Assembly: GCA_015485235.1 (NCBI GenBank) | Contig: WFTX01000307.1 | Location: 1-24,514 of the forward strand | Direction: 5' to 3' | Length of the DNA: 24,514 bases | From: Nitrospirota bacterium | GTDB lineage: Bacteria; Nitrospirota; Thermodesulfovibrionia; Thermodesulfovibrionales; JdFR-85 | Part shown: one piece after another, positions 5,672 to 13,711 of the stretch | Position numbering within the stretch: the stretch's first letter is position 1 | Layout of the letters: every line of letters starts with the position of its first letter | Translations under genes and position numbers: made by a program | The notes under the pieces: model-generated | Databases searched by the model: none | What the model was told of the DNA's origin: nothing | What the model saw: only the letters and a program-made list of their open reading frames with translations

Positions 5672-7078
5672 ATGTTTGAAACACTTGTCTATGTTACAGT
5701 CGGCATATTCCTGGGAGCCCTGGGAGCGTACTTTCTTGCCCGGGCCGACTTTGCACGCCGGCTTTACCAGTTCCGGGAGAGTGAAGCCGCCAGGGCTTCG
5801 GAACTGAAGGCCGAGCTTGAGGCTGAGAAGGCGAGGGTAGGGGAACTCCGGAGGCAGCTTGAGATACAGGGACAGAGACTGGAAGACCTGAAGAACGAGA
5901 AGGAGGCCATGGAGAGAGAGTACGTCCAGGCATCCACCAGGCTTCAGGAGGCCGAGAAGAACCTGAGAGAGCAGAAAGAACTCCTGGAAGTGATGAAGAA
6001 GGAGATGTCCGATACCTTCAGCTCCCTCTCCCTTACTGCACTTAAAAGCAGTAACGAAGAGTTCATCAGGCTTGCCAAGGAGCACCTTGGAAGCATCCTT
6101 AAGGAGACAAAGGGCAAGCTGGGCGAACACCGCGAGGCCATTGACGGTATAGTGAAGCCACTTCAGGAGACCCTCCGGAGATACGATGAAGAACTCAAAA
6201 AGATCGAGATGAGGAGACGACAGGAGTACGGAAGCCTTGCCCAGCAGATCGAGCAGTTGATGCTCACACACCAGCGGTTGCAGAAGGAGACGGACATGCT
6301 CGTCACTGCGCTCAGGAAACCCCAGGTAAGCGGGAGGTGGGGGCAGTTCAACCTCCGGCGGGTAGCGGAGCTTTCAGGCATGACAGCGTATTGTGATTTC
6401 TTCGAGGAACAGTCCTTCTCCGACGAGGACGGGAGGCAGCGCCCGGACATGATCGTGCGGCTCCCTAATGACAGGGTGATAGTTGTGGATGCAAAGGCCC
6501 CTGTGGATGCCTTTCTGAACGCCCTCTCCGTGGTGGATGATGAAAAGAAACGGGAGGCGCTACAGCACTATGTAGCCCAGGTCAGACAGCACATGAACAT
6601 GCTTTCCTCGAAGGCTTACTGGGACAGGCTCAAGGAATCGCCCGAGTTTGTTGTGATGTATCTCCCTGGGGAGTCCTTCTTCAGCGCAGCCATAGAGAAT
6701 GACCCGGCCCTTATAGAGGACGGGACCATGAAGAAGGTGATAATCGCCACGCCCACGACCTTTATCGCCCTTCTGAAGGCGGTGGCATACGGGTGGCAAC
6801 AGGCGGAACTTACCAGAAATGCCGAGGAGATAAGCCGTCTTGGCAAGGAACTTTATGAAAGGTTTGCCACGGCCATGGAGCATTATTTCAGAACAGGCGA
6901 TCATCTCAGAAAGGCGGTTGAGTCTTATAACAGGAGCGTGAGATCCATTGAGACGAGGCTTCTCCAGTCTGCCCGGCGTTTCCGGGATCTCGGGATATCC
7001 TCGAAAAAGGAGATTCCCCGGCTTGAGGAGATCGATGAGAGACCAAGGGATGTCGAACCGCCCTTACTTGATTCCTGA
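5672..7078 (+). CDS. rmuC: DNA recombination protein RmuC homologue
   Basis: This 468-aa protein has an N-terminal hydrophobic anchor (about 4-22) and a long charged coiled coil (about 35-215). The RmuC domain follows: G221-R-W-G-Q-F near 221-226, the AELSGM segment near 232-237, and RPDMIVRLPNDRVIVVDAK ending at K275. The D-x-A-K of the last motif resembles the active-site strand of PD-(D/E)XK nucleases, and RmuC limits inversions at short inverted repeats in E. coli. Further family signatures follow (MYLPGESFFSAA, then TTFIALLKAVAYGWQQ). GAGGAG lies 4 nt before the ATG. The gene heads a short + unit with the histidine kinase 72 nt downstream. Confidence 0.93.
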   Translation: MFETLVYVTVGIFLGALGAYFLARADFARRLYQFRESEAARASELKAELEAEKARVGELRRQLEIQGQRLEDLKNEKEAMEREYVQASTRLQEAEKNLREQKELLEVMKKEMSDTFSSLSLTALKSSNEEFIRLAKEHLGSILKETKGKLGEHREAIDGIVKPLQETLRRYDEELKKIEMRRRQEYGSLAQQIEQLMLTHQRLQKETDMLVTALRKPQVSGRWGQFNLRRVAELSGMTAYCDFFEEQSFSDEDGRQRPDMIVRLPNDRVIVVDAKAPVDAFLNALSVVDDEKKREALQHYVAQVRQHMNMLSSKAYWDRLKESPEFVVMYLPGESFFSAAIENDPALIEDGTMKKVIIATPTTFIALLKAVAYGWQQAELTRNAEEISRLGKELYERFATAMEHYFRTGDHLRKAVESYNRSVRSIETRLLQSARRFRDLGISSKKEIPRLEEIDERPRDVEPPLLDS

Positions 7079-7150
7079 TGAGCAGAGTGAGATTTCACTT
7101 TGAGATGCACAGTTGCCTTTTCATAACAGCCCAACCAGCCGGAGGTCCTT

Positions 7151-8377
7151 ATGCCTGAGGTTTCCGGTAATCTTCTCTTCCTGACTGTACTCTTTCCGGT
7201 AATCTTCATCATCCTTGGTCTCATCTTTATAAGAATGTTGCGGAAAGCCCCTAAGACCACTAAAGAAAAGCGATCAGAGACAGCCTTCATTGTAGAGACC
7301 TTTCACGAACTTGTGGGAAAACTGAAGGAGAAGGAACGGGAGCTGGAAGTGCTCCGGCAGAAGGCGGAGGAAAGGGCCGTTGAGATTGAGAGCTATAGTA
7401 CAAACATAATCCAAAGTGTCCCGAGTGGTGTGGTAAGCCTTGATGATGATCTTGTGGTGACCTTTGCAAACACCCCTGCGTCAGAAATACTAAGAGAGAA
7501 GGAGCCCCTTGCCGGAAAGAGTTACGAGGAGATCTTCAGGGAACCCCTGCGTTCTATACTTAAGAAGAGGGAGACAGTGAAGCGGCGTGAGTATCTCTAC
7601 GAACTCCGTACAGGTGAGAAGATATGGCTCGGTCTGACTACATCGAAGCTGTATAATTCTTCAGGAGAACCTATAGGCATGGTCATGGTCTTTACAGATC
7701 TCACTGAATTGAAGGCCCTGGAAAGGCAGATACAGTTTCGCCAGTGGCTCACTTCCCTTGGAGAGATCTCCCTTGGTATCGCTCATGAACTGAGGAATCC
7801 CCTTGCAGTCATCTCAGGTTATGTCAGGATTCTGGAGAAGAAGAAAGCAGGGTTTGAAGAGGAAATAGAAGCAATTTCCAGGGAAATAAAGGTGATGGAC
7901 AGGACCATTGAGAACTTTCTCTCCTTTGCAAGGCCGGTAACACCTGCCAATGTTGATGTAGATCTCCGTCTGCTTCTTGAGGATCTGGTCCGTGTGGAGA
8001 GGCCTGAAGGAGTGGATCTTGATCTGAAACTGGATGAATGTATGATAAAGAGTGATGAAATCCTTCTGAGACAGGCCTTCACAAACCTTATCAAAAATGC
8101 CTTCGAGTCAATGGAGGAGGGGGGAATACTCAGGATCAGGTTGACCTGTAAAGGTTCCCGTGCAATCGTGGAGATTGAGGATGCCGGGAGGGGTATTCCC
8201 GAACAGATCAGGGACAAGATATTCCTTCCCTTCTATACTACAAAGGAGAAGGGAACCGGGCTGGGCCTTTCCATAGTCCAGAAGAATATCACGCTTATAG
8301 GCGGGAGTCTGAATTTCAGTTCAGGCCCTGGCGGAACGAGGTTTGTGCTGGAAATTCCTGTGGAGAGAAGCGGGTGA
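7151..8377 (+). CDS. Membrane-anchored PAS sensor histidine kinase (NtrB/AtoS-like)
   Basis: This 408-aa protein has one N-terminal helix (about 8-29), a charged coiled linker (35-80) and a PAS domain (about 81-190, opening NIIQSVPSGVVSLDDD). HisKA follows with the phosphoacceptor H212 in AHELRNPL. The ATPase domain has an N box (TNLIKNAFES, near 311-320), G1 (DAGRGIP, 344-350), F box (FLPFYTT) and G2 (KGTGLGLSIV, 367-376). All catalytic boxes look intact. The H-box sequence is typical of NtrB-type kinases, which usually partner sigma54-dependent regulators. No response regulator is adjacent, so it is an orphan here. GGAGG is 5 nt before the ATG. The gene ends 10 nt from the convergent dgkA-PAP2 gene with no terminator visible. 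Confidence 0.92.
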   Translation: MPEVSGNLLFLTVLFPVIFIILGLIFIRMLRKAPKTTKEKRSETAFIVETFHELVGKLKEKERELEVLRQKAEERAVEIESYSTNIIQSVPSGVVSLDDDLVVTFANTPASEILREKEPLAGKSYEEIFREPLRSILKKRETVKRREYLYELRTGEKIWLGLTTSKLYNSSGEPIGMVMVFTDLTELKALERQIQFRQWLTSLGEISLGIAHELRNPLAVISGYVRILEKKKAGFEEEIEAISREIKVMDRTIENFLSFARPVTPANVDVDLRLLLEDLVRVERPEGVDLDLKLDECMIKSDEILLRQAFTNLIKNAFESMEEGGILRIRLTCKGSRAIVEIEDAGRGIPEQIRDKIFLPFYTTKEKGTGLGLSIVQKNITLIGGSLNFSSGPGGTRFVLEIPVERSG

Positions 8378-8387
8378 ATGGAACAGC

Positions 8388-9086
8388 TCAACTGAAGATT
8401 TGAAAGAGCAGAAAGGTCGTCAGTGCCCCGACTAAGCCCCCCAGTACCACCTCCCATGGCGTATGCACCCTGACAGCCACCCTGCTCTGGGCGATAAGGG
8501 ATGCAGCAACGAAGGCAAGGATGGAGACTATGGGGTTTCCGCTTATGAATGTGACTGATATCCATATGGAGAACGCCAGGGCTGCATGTCCGCTCGGCAG
8601 GCCTCCTCTCAGGGGATGGCCCTTCCCGAACCGTGCCTTGGTAAGCACCACAAGGATCAGGACGATTACGAGGGAAACTATGGCTACTTCTTCACCGGTG
8701 TGCCTGGCTATCCTGATCCCGGATGCAATCGTCCTCTCAATATATGGAAGGAGTATTATGTAGCCGCCTACAGCAGCACCGAAGGCGGAGATGAGGACGG
8801 CACCTGCCGCAATATCCTTTGCTATCCGGGCCTTTTCTCTTATATCAGGGGAGAGAAGGTCAACCAGGTTCTCCACCGCCGAGTTGAGCATTTCGGCCAG
8901 TATTACGATGAGGACGAGTATGGAGATCAGCAGGAACTCCGTTCTGGTAAGGCCGAGGAGAAAGCTTATTATGATTACAGCAGAGGCCGAGTAGAGATGA
9001 TACCTGACGTGCCGCTGGGTCTTCGCAGCATGAAGTATCCCCTCAATAGCATTGTTGGCTGAATCAATCCATTTCCTTAATGGCAT
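8388..9086 (-). CDS. Diacylglycerol/undecaprenol kinase fused to PAP2 phosphatase
   Basis: This 232-aa protein joins two lipid enzymes. Residues 1-120 are a DgkA-type kinase with E65-x2-N68-x3-E72 (AEMLNSAVENLVDL) and K90-D91-x-A-A-G. Residues about 130-232 are a PAP2 phosphatase with a K-x-R-F-G-K-G-H-P-L-R first motif, P164-S-G-H167 and S201-R202-x5-H208. The third motif carries E212 where Asp is usual. In Gram-positive bacteria DgkA phosphorylates undecaprenol and PAP2 enzymes remove phosphates from undecaprenyl pyrophosphate, so a role in lipid-carrier recycling is likely. Its start overlaps ybeY by 23 nt. It is the last gene of the nine-gene run, in the same place dgkA occupies after ybeY in many genomes. 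Confidence 0.88.
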   Translation of the reverse strand: MPLRKWIDSANNAIEGILHAAKTQRHVRYHLYSASAVIIISFLLGLTRTEFLLISILVLIVILAEMLNSAVENLVDLLSPDIREKARIAKDIAAGAVLISAFGAAVGGYIILLPYIERTIASGIRIARHTGEEVAIVSLVIVLILVVLTKARFGKGHPLRGGLPSGHAALAFSIWISVTFISGNPIVSILAFVAASLIAQSRVAVRVHTPWEVVLGGLVGALTTFLLFQIFS

Positions 9087-9513
9087 GGAGGATGCTCTGT
9101 TCTTTGTTTCTCATTTTTCTGGCATGATAGGCACTCTTTTCATGGTCGTACCCCATGAGGTGAAGAAGGCCATGAAGAAGCAGGCGCTCCACCTCTTCCA
9201 TGAGGTCTTTTTCCCCGGAGGATGCCTGCCGCTGGGCCTGGTGAAGGTTTATGACTATATCTCCTAAAAGGAATTCAACATCCCGGGGAAAATCCTTCTC
9301 CGATTCGTACATCGGGAAGGAGAGCACATCGGTGGGGGTGCCCTTTCCCCTGTATTGTCTGTTCAGCCTTCGTGAAGCCCTATCATTTACGAAAACAAGG
9401 CTAAGCTCGGCCCTCTCAAGCCCAAGGATGCTACCCAGTCGGTCGAGAAAAGCGCGAAGGGCCCTTTGATCCGGCTTTACCTTTCTCTGTCTGTTTTTTA
9501 TCTCTACCTTCAT
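9064..9513 (-). CDS. ybeY: Endoribonuclease YbeY (rRNA maturation)
   Basis: This 149-aa protein has the zinc motif H114-G-L-L-H118-L-M-G-Y-D-H124 and the family segment GTPTDVLSFP (near 58-67). YbeY takes part in 16S rRNA 3'-end processing and ribosome quality control in the cytoplasm. The start MKVEIKNRQ is the normal family N-terminus, so the 83-nt overlap with the end of the HD phosphodiesterase gene (9431-9513) appears real. Its own end overlaps the dgkA-PAP2 start by 23 nt. The phoH, HD, ybeY, dgkA order is widely conserved among bacteria. Confidence 0.95.
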   Translation of the reverse strand: MKVEIKNRQRKVKPDQRALRAFLDRLGSILGLERAELSLVFVNDRASRRLNRQYRGKGTPTDVLSFPMYESEKDFPRDVEFLLGDIVINLHQAQRQASSGEKDLMEEVERLLLHGLLHLMGYDHEKSAYHARKMRNKEQSILHAIKEMD

Positions 9514-11080
9514 GATGTGAATATGGTTTTTTCCTCTCCTTCCTCATCTGAACAACCTTCTGGCCACCGATTGAAGTAGGCTCTTTCTCCTCGAACTCAA
9601 AACCCGGGTAATCTATCCTCCTGTGGAGTATCCCCGTGAGAATGTAGGTGAACTTCTTCTTGATGTTTGAGATGTCCCGGAGCGTGAGTTCACATTCCTC
9701 AAGCTGGCCGTCTATGAAGATGTGGTTTACGATCTTGTCGACAAGGGACTCTATCCTTGCAGGGGTAGGGTCCTTCAGGACCCTGGAGGCGGCCTCTACC
9801 GCATCGGCAAGCATCACAAGGGCTGCAACCCTGCTCTGGGGCTTGGGTCCGTGGTAACGATAGTCATCCTCAGCAGGCTCACCATTGCTTGCATCCTTGG
9901 CTTTCTGAAAGAAATATGTCATCAGACATGTCCCGTGGTGCTGTTCGATAATATCGATTACAGGTTCGGGCAGGTTGTATTCCCGGGCGATCTCCACACC
10001 CTCTTTTACATGGGCTATAAGTATCATGCTGCTCATATGGGGGGTAAGTCTGTCGTGTTTGCTCACTGTGCCTCGCTGGTTCTCTACAAAGTAATCGGGC
10101 ATCCTCATCTTTCCGATATCGTGATAATAGGCACTCACCCTTGCAAGGAGAGGGTTCACGCCGATATCCTCGGCTACTGCCTCGACGAGATTACCCACAA
10201 TGATACTGTGGTGATAGGTGCCGGGGGCGGTAATCATCAGGTTCTTCATTATCGGCTGGTTCAGGTCCAGGAGTTCAAGGAGGCTGATATCGGTCGTTAC
10301 CTTGAAGGTCGGCTCTATTATGGGCAGCAACAGGGAGACCACTGAAGAGATGATTATGCCGGAGGAGGCTGCATAGATAAGGGCGGTGGTGGAATAGTTT
10401 GAAAAAAGCCGGTCCGTAAAAAGGAGTATTCCCAGCAAAGTAAAGAGATTTGCGGCACTAACATAAAGACCTCCCTTGAGAATGTCCGTCCTCTTCGAGC
10501 ATTTCATCACACTGAAGGCTCCAACGAGGGAGCCTACAAATGCATAGATGGGATAGGTTGACTCACCGGCCCAGAGGCCTGTGGAGAGGCTCGTTATAAA
10601 GGAGAAAATTATGGCGGTGTGGAAATCAAAGATGAGTGCAACAAGGATCGCGCCGGCTGCGATGGGCATGCCGTAGATGGCTGTCTCAGGAGGAGACAGG
10701 CCGATCCCTACGGAGAAGTTCTGGAAAAAATACTGAAATGCCCTTCCTGAGATCACGGTGAAAAGTAGAAGAAACCCGAGCAGGAAGAGCATCCGGTACT
10801 TCTTTATGTAGTCCGGCTTGTACCTGAGTATATCCCTGTAGAATATCAGGAAGAGAAGCCCTGTTATCAGGAACCTTCCAGCGATGTGGGTGAGTTTGAG
10901 GCTGTCTCCTGCAATTACAGCCGTCATGAGCGCCAGAAGGAGTGTTGACAGCACCCTGAGCAGGTTGGCGCGGAAGAGTTCCCTAAGCCTCAGGTTCTTT
11001 ATCGGCTTCTTCAGTATTTCGTTCTTCGGACGGGACTCCTTCGAGTTCCGCTTCTGTTTTCCGTTTTTCAGATCTTTCAT
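9431..11080 (-). CDS. 7TM-HD family phosphodiesterase (PgpH-like)
   Basis: This 549-aa protein has a basic N-terminus, about seven hydrophobic helices (residues 42-255) and a cytoplasmic HD domain: H291 (YHHS), H320-D321 (YYHDIGKM), H381-H382 (EQHHG) and D426 (LADAVEA). PgpH of Listeria, with this membrane-HD design, hydrolyses cyclic di-AMP; the substrate here is inferred only. The large extracellular 7TMR-HDED domain that precedes the helices in PgpH is missing, as only about 40 residues come before the first helix. The C-terminal 50 residues are basic and low-complexity and are encoded in the region shared with ybeY. The start overlaps phoH by 98 nt; no better start exists before the first helix. 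Confidence 0.88.
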   Translation of the reverse strand: MKDLKNGKQKRNSKESRPKNEILKKPIKNLRLRELFRANLLRVLSTLLLALMTAVIAGDSLKLTHIAGRFLITGLLFLIFYRDILRYKPDYIKKYRMLFLLGFLLLFTVISGRAFQYFFQNFSVGIGLSPPETAIYGMPIAAGAILVALIFDFHTAIIFSFITSLSTGLWAGESTYPIYAFVGSLVGAFSVMKCSKRTDILKGGLYVSAANLFTLLGILLFTDRLFSNYSTTALIYAASSGIIISSVVSLLLPIIEPTFKVTTDISLLELLDLNQPIMKNLMITAPGTYHHSIIVGNLVEAVAEDIGVNPLLARVSAYYHDIGKMRMPDYFVENQRGTVSKHDRLTPHMSSMILIAHVKEGVEIAREYNLPEPVIDIIEQHHGTCLMTYFFQKAKDASNGEPAEDDYRYHGPKPQSRVAALVMLADAVEAASRVLKDPTPARIESLVDKIVNHIFIDGQLEECELTLRDISNIKKKFTYILTGILHRRIDYPGFEFEEKEPTSIGGQKVVQMRKERKKPYSHHEGRDKKQTEKGKAGSKGPSRFSRPTG

Positions 11081-12035
11081 AGGCCTTTATTATCTCCTGT
11101 ACCAGGCGGTGTCTTACCACATCCCTCTCATTGAAATATACAAAGGATATGCCCTTTATGGAGGAGAGGATCCTCTCTGCCTCCACGAGGCCGGATACCT
11201 TGCCTGAGGGAAGGTCCACCTGGGTAATATCTCCGGTGATTACCGTCTTTGAGTTAAAGCCCAGTCTTGTCAGGTACATCTTCATCTGTTCGGAAGTGGT
11301 GTTCTGGGCCTCGTCCAGGACCACAAAGGAATCATTCAGGGTACGGCCCCTCATGAATGCAAGGGGTGCGATTTCGATGATTCCCTTCTCAATAAGCCTG
11401 GTTGCCTTGTCAAAGTCCATCATATCATAAAGTGCGTCATAAAGAGGTCTCAGATAGGGATGAACCTTCTCGTACATGTCACCTGGAAGAAAACCCAGCT
11501 TTTCTCCGGCCTCAACAGCAGGCCGTGCAAGGACTATCCGGCTTACCTCCTTCTTCACAAGTGCCGAGACCGCCATCGCCATGGCAAGATAGGTCTTGCC
11601 TGTCCCGGCAGGTCCTATGCCGAATACAATGTCAAACTCCCTGATCGCCTTGATATACCGTCGTTGCGTCTCCGTCTTGGGAATGATGAACTTCCGTTTT
11701 GACGGGACAGGGACATGATTACTGAAGAGGTCCCTCAGTGAGGTATCCTCTCCTCTTGATATGGAGTCTATGGCAAACTGGATATCCTCAGGCCTGAGGG
11801 GATATCCCTCGTTCCTGATTGCCTGTATATCATCGACGATTCTTTCTGCAAGCCTTGCGGAATCCTCGGGCCCCTTTATGAACACCCGGTGGCCCCGCGT
11901 GCTTATCACCACACCTAACTGTTCCTCAATCAGACCGAAACTCTTTCTGAGAGAAGACCTTCCGACATCAGGTTCAGTCTCGGACCTGACTTCCTTTTCT
12001 AATATAACATCATTCCTCCGGGTCTGTTCGGACAT
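10983..12035 (-). CDS. phoH: PhoH-family ATPase (PhoH-like)
   Basis: This 350-aa protein has an N-terminal KH-like region (about 30-75) and a helicase-superfamily-1-like ATPase core: Walker A G141-P-A-G-T-G-K-T148 and Walker B VVLDEAQ (238-244). The family signatures LARPAVEAGEKLGFLPGD (169-186) and TGDITQVDLP are present. PhoH proteins are predicted to act on RNA, and the neighbouring ybeY supports that. The charged C-terminal tail (about 315-350) is encoded in the stretch overlapping the HD phosphodiesterase gene. It begins 3 nt after the SPOR gene. Confidence 0.93.
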   Translation of the reverse strand: MSEQTRRNDVILEKEVRSETEPDVGRSSLRKSFGLIEEQLGVVISTRGHRVFIKGPEDSARLAERIVDDIQAIRNEGYPLRPEDIQFAIDSISRGEDTSLRDLFSNHVPVPSKRKFIIPKTETQRRYIKAIREFDIVFGIGPAGTGKTYLAMAMAVSALVKKEVSRIVLARPAVEAGEKLGFLPGDMYEKVHPYLRPLYDALYDMMDFDKATRLIEKGIIEIAPLAFMRGRTLNDSFVVLDEAQNTTSEQMKMYLTRLGFNSKTVITGDITQVDLPSGKVSGLVEAERILSSIKGISFVYFNERDVVRHRLVQEIIKAYERSEKRKTEAELEGVPSEERNTEEADKEPEA

Positions 12036-12038
12036 CGG

Positions 12039-12707
12039 TCAGCTTCCCTGCCGTATAACGAATGTCTTCAGTCCCTCAGCCCTTGTGAGTCTTATTGCAG
12101 CCACCTCGGCGGCCTTACGGTCCCTGTACTTCCCCACCCTAACCCTGTATATGGTTTTTTCGCCGCCGCTTCTTACTATTTCAACGTGGTAACCCTTCTT
12201 CGAGAGTTTCTGCTGGAGCCTTCTGGCCTGGGAGTGACGGGAGAAGGCTCCCACCTGAATGGTGTAATAGCGACTGGTTTTTTTTGTTGCCAGCTCATTT
12301 TTAAGTTTCTTCTTCTCAGGATGTCTTGAGACTGTTTTCTTGCTTTTTACAGGAGGCATGGTAGCGGAAGAAGACTTTACTTCTTCCTGGACAGGTGGGA
12401 GTTCCCGGGCAGTCTCAACCCCCTTCTTCCCCGCAACAGCGGAGGAATCCTCAACCTCTCTCATCTCCTCCAGTGCCTCGGAAGCGGTCTCTTCAGTGCC
12501 TGTTTCTCCTTCATCTCCAGGCATTCCGGTTTCAGGCGGCTGGTAGAGGGAGACGGTCTTTGCCGGTTCTTCAACGGCCGTGCCGGACCTTCCAACAAAG
12601 TAGCCGAGCATGAAACTCACCGAAGACAGAATCACCAGGATTGCTATTAACAGGAGCCTTCCGGAGAAGAATCCTGAAGGCACATTTGAATAGTACTTGG
12701 GATTCAT
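12039..12707 (-). CDS. Single-pass SPOR-domain protein
   Basis: This 222-aa protein has a short cytoplasmic N-terminus, one helix (about 17-39), a low-complexity acidic then basic linker (40-145), and a C-terminal SPOR domain (146-220) opening YYTIQVGAFS and containing YRVRVGKYRDR. SPOR domains bind glycan strands lacking stem peptides at division sites. The SpoIID-like protein two genes upstream produces or favours such glycans, which gives the pair a shared theme. The start overlaps the queA stop as ATGA (12704-12707). Confidence 0.9.
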   Translation of the reverse strand: MNPKYYSNVPSGFFSGRLLLIAILVILSSVSFMLGYFVGRSGTAVEEPAKTVSLYQPPETGMPGDEGETGTEETASEALEEMREVEDSSAVAGKKGVETARELPPVQEEVKSSSATMPPVKSKKTVSRHPEKKKLKNELATKKTSRYYTIQVGAFSRHSQARRLQQKLSKKGYHVEIVRSGGEKTIYRVRVGKYRDRKAAEVAAIRLTRAEGLKTFVIRQGS

Positions 12708-13711
12708 AAAATAAGCATAGCATCACCATAGGAGAAAAATCTATATCCCCTCTCAATGGCCTCCTGGTATGCCCGGAGTATCCTTTCACGGCCTGCAAAG
12801 GCGGAGACCAGGACCAAGGGGGTCGACCGGGGAAGGTGAAAGTTGGTGATGAGGGAAGTTATGGCCCTGAACCTGAAACCGGGATAAATGAAGAGATCCG
12901 TTGTGCCTCTCAATACCTCTTTATTTGGGGACGGCAGTTCCGAGCACCGACCGCTGAAGACCGCCTCAAGAGTTCTCGTGACGGTTGTCCCCACGGCCAC
13001 GACCCTCCGCCCCTTCTGAAGATTTGCACGTATTTCTTCCAGCAACTTCCTGTCTATCTCAAATTCCTCGGGGTCCATTCTGTGGTCCGTGACTGTCTCG
13101 GCCTTGACAGGCTTGAATGTTCCCGTCCCTACATGGAGGGTTATCTCCCGGACCGGTATGCCCCTGTCCTTTAGTTCGGCCAGGAGGCTCTCGGAAAAGT
13201 GGAGTCCTGCCGTAGGAGCGGCAATCGAACCCTCTCTCCGTGCATAAACGGTCTGGTACCACTGCCGGTCCCGTTCGTCGGGTTCGCGCTTTATGTATGG
13301 TGGAAGCGGCATGCTTCCGTATTTCCAGAAATAATCCCGCCTTACAGAAAGAGGCATTATCAGCCTCTCTCCATCTATCAACTCTGCCTCAACCCCTCCG
13401 GGAAGGCTGATGGCGCCGGAGTATCTTCCCCTTGACAGGACGGAGTACTCTCCTGGGGCCGTCTGTTTTACTATAAGGATATCAATCTTTCCTCCCGTTG
13501 GCTTTATACCCCTGATCCTTGCCGGCATGACCTTGGTGTTGTTGATGACGATCATATCATCACGTTCAAGCATACCGGGAAGATCAGAAAAGTGCCGGTG
13601 TTCAAGGGAGTCACCTCTGAGAACAAGAAGACGGGAACGGTCCCTCCTTTCAAGGGGGGTCCGGGCTATGGCGGACTCCGGAAGAGGGAAATCAAAGTCA
13701 GCGGTCTTCAT
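12704..13711 (-). CDS. queA: tRNA preQ1(34) S-adenosylmethionine ribosyltransferase-isomerase
   Basis: This 335-aa protein matches QueA throughout: N-terminal FDFPLPESAIA, the RDRSRLLVL segment, INNTKVMPAR, APTAGLHF, LHVGTGTFKPV and the C-terminal NFHLPRSTPLVLVSAF followed by YRFFSYGDAML. QueA transfers and isomerises the ribosyl group of S-adenosylmethionine onto preQ1 in tRNA, giving epoxyqueuosine. QueH, which performs the next step, is encoded three genes upstream in the same run. The start overlaps the spoIID-like gene by 14 nt. Confidence 0.97.
   Translation of the reverse strand: MKTADFDFPLPESAIARTPLERRDRSRLLVLRGDSLEHRHFSDLPGMLERDDMIVINNTKVMPARIRGIKPTGGKIDILIVKQTAPGEYSVLSRGRYSGAISLPGGVEAELIDGERLIMPLSVRRDYFWKYGSMPLPPYIKREPDERDRQWYQTVYARREGSIAAPTAGLHFSESLLAELKDRGIPVREITLHVGTGTFKPVKAETVTDHRMDPEEFEIDRKLLEEIRANLQKGRRVVAVGTTVTRTLEAVFSGRCSELPSPNKEVLRGTTDLFIYPGFRFRAITSLITNFHLPRSTPLVLVSAFAGRERILRAYQEAIERGYRFFSYGDAMLIL

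Noticed and set aside
5426..6271. Minus-strand open frame of 281 codons
   Set aside because: Mostly antisense to the rmuC coiled coil and leucine-rich by frame shadowing; no ribosome site or recognisable domain.
9722..10345. Plus-strand open frame of 207 codons
   Set aside because: Antisense to the HD-domain coding region, which carries all catalytic motifs; no domain of its own.
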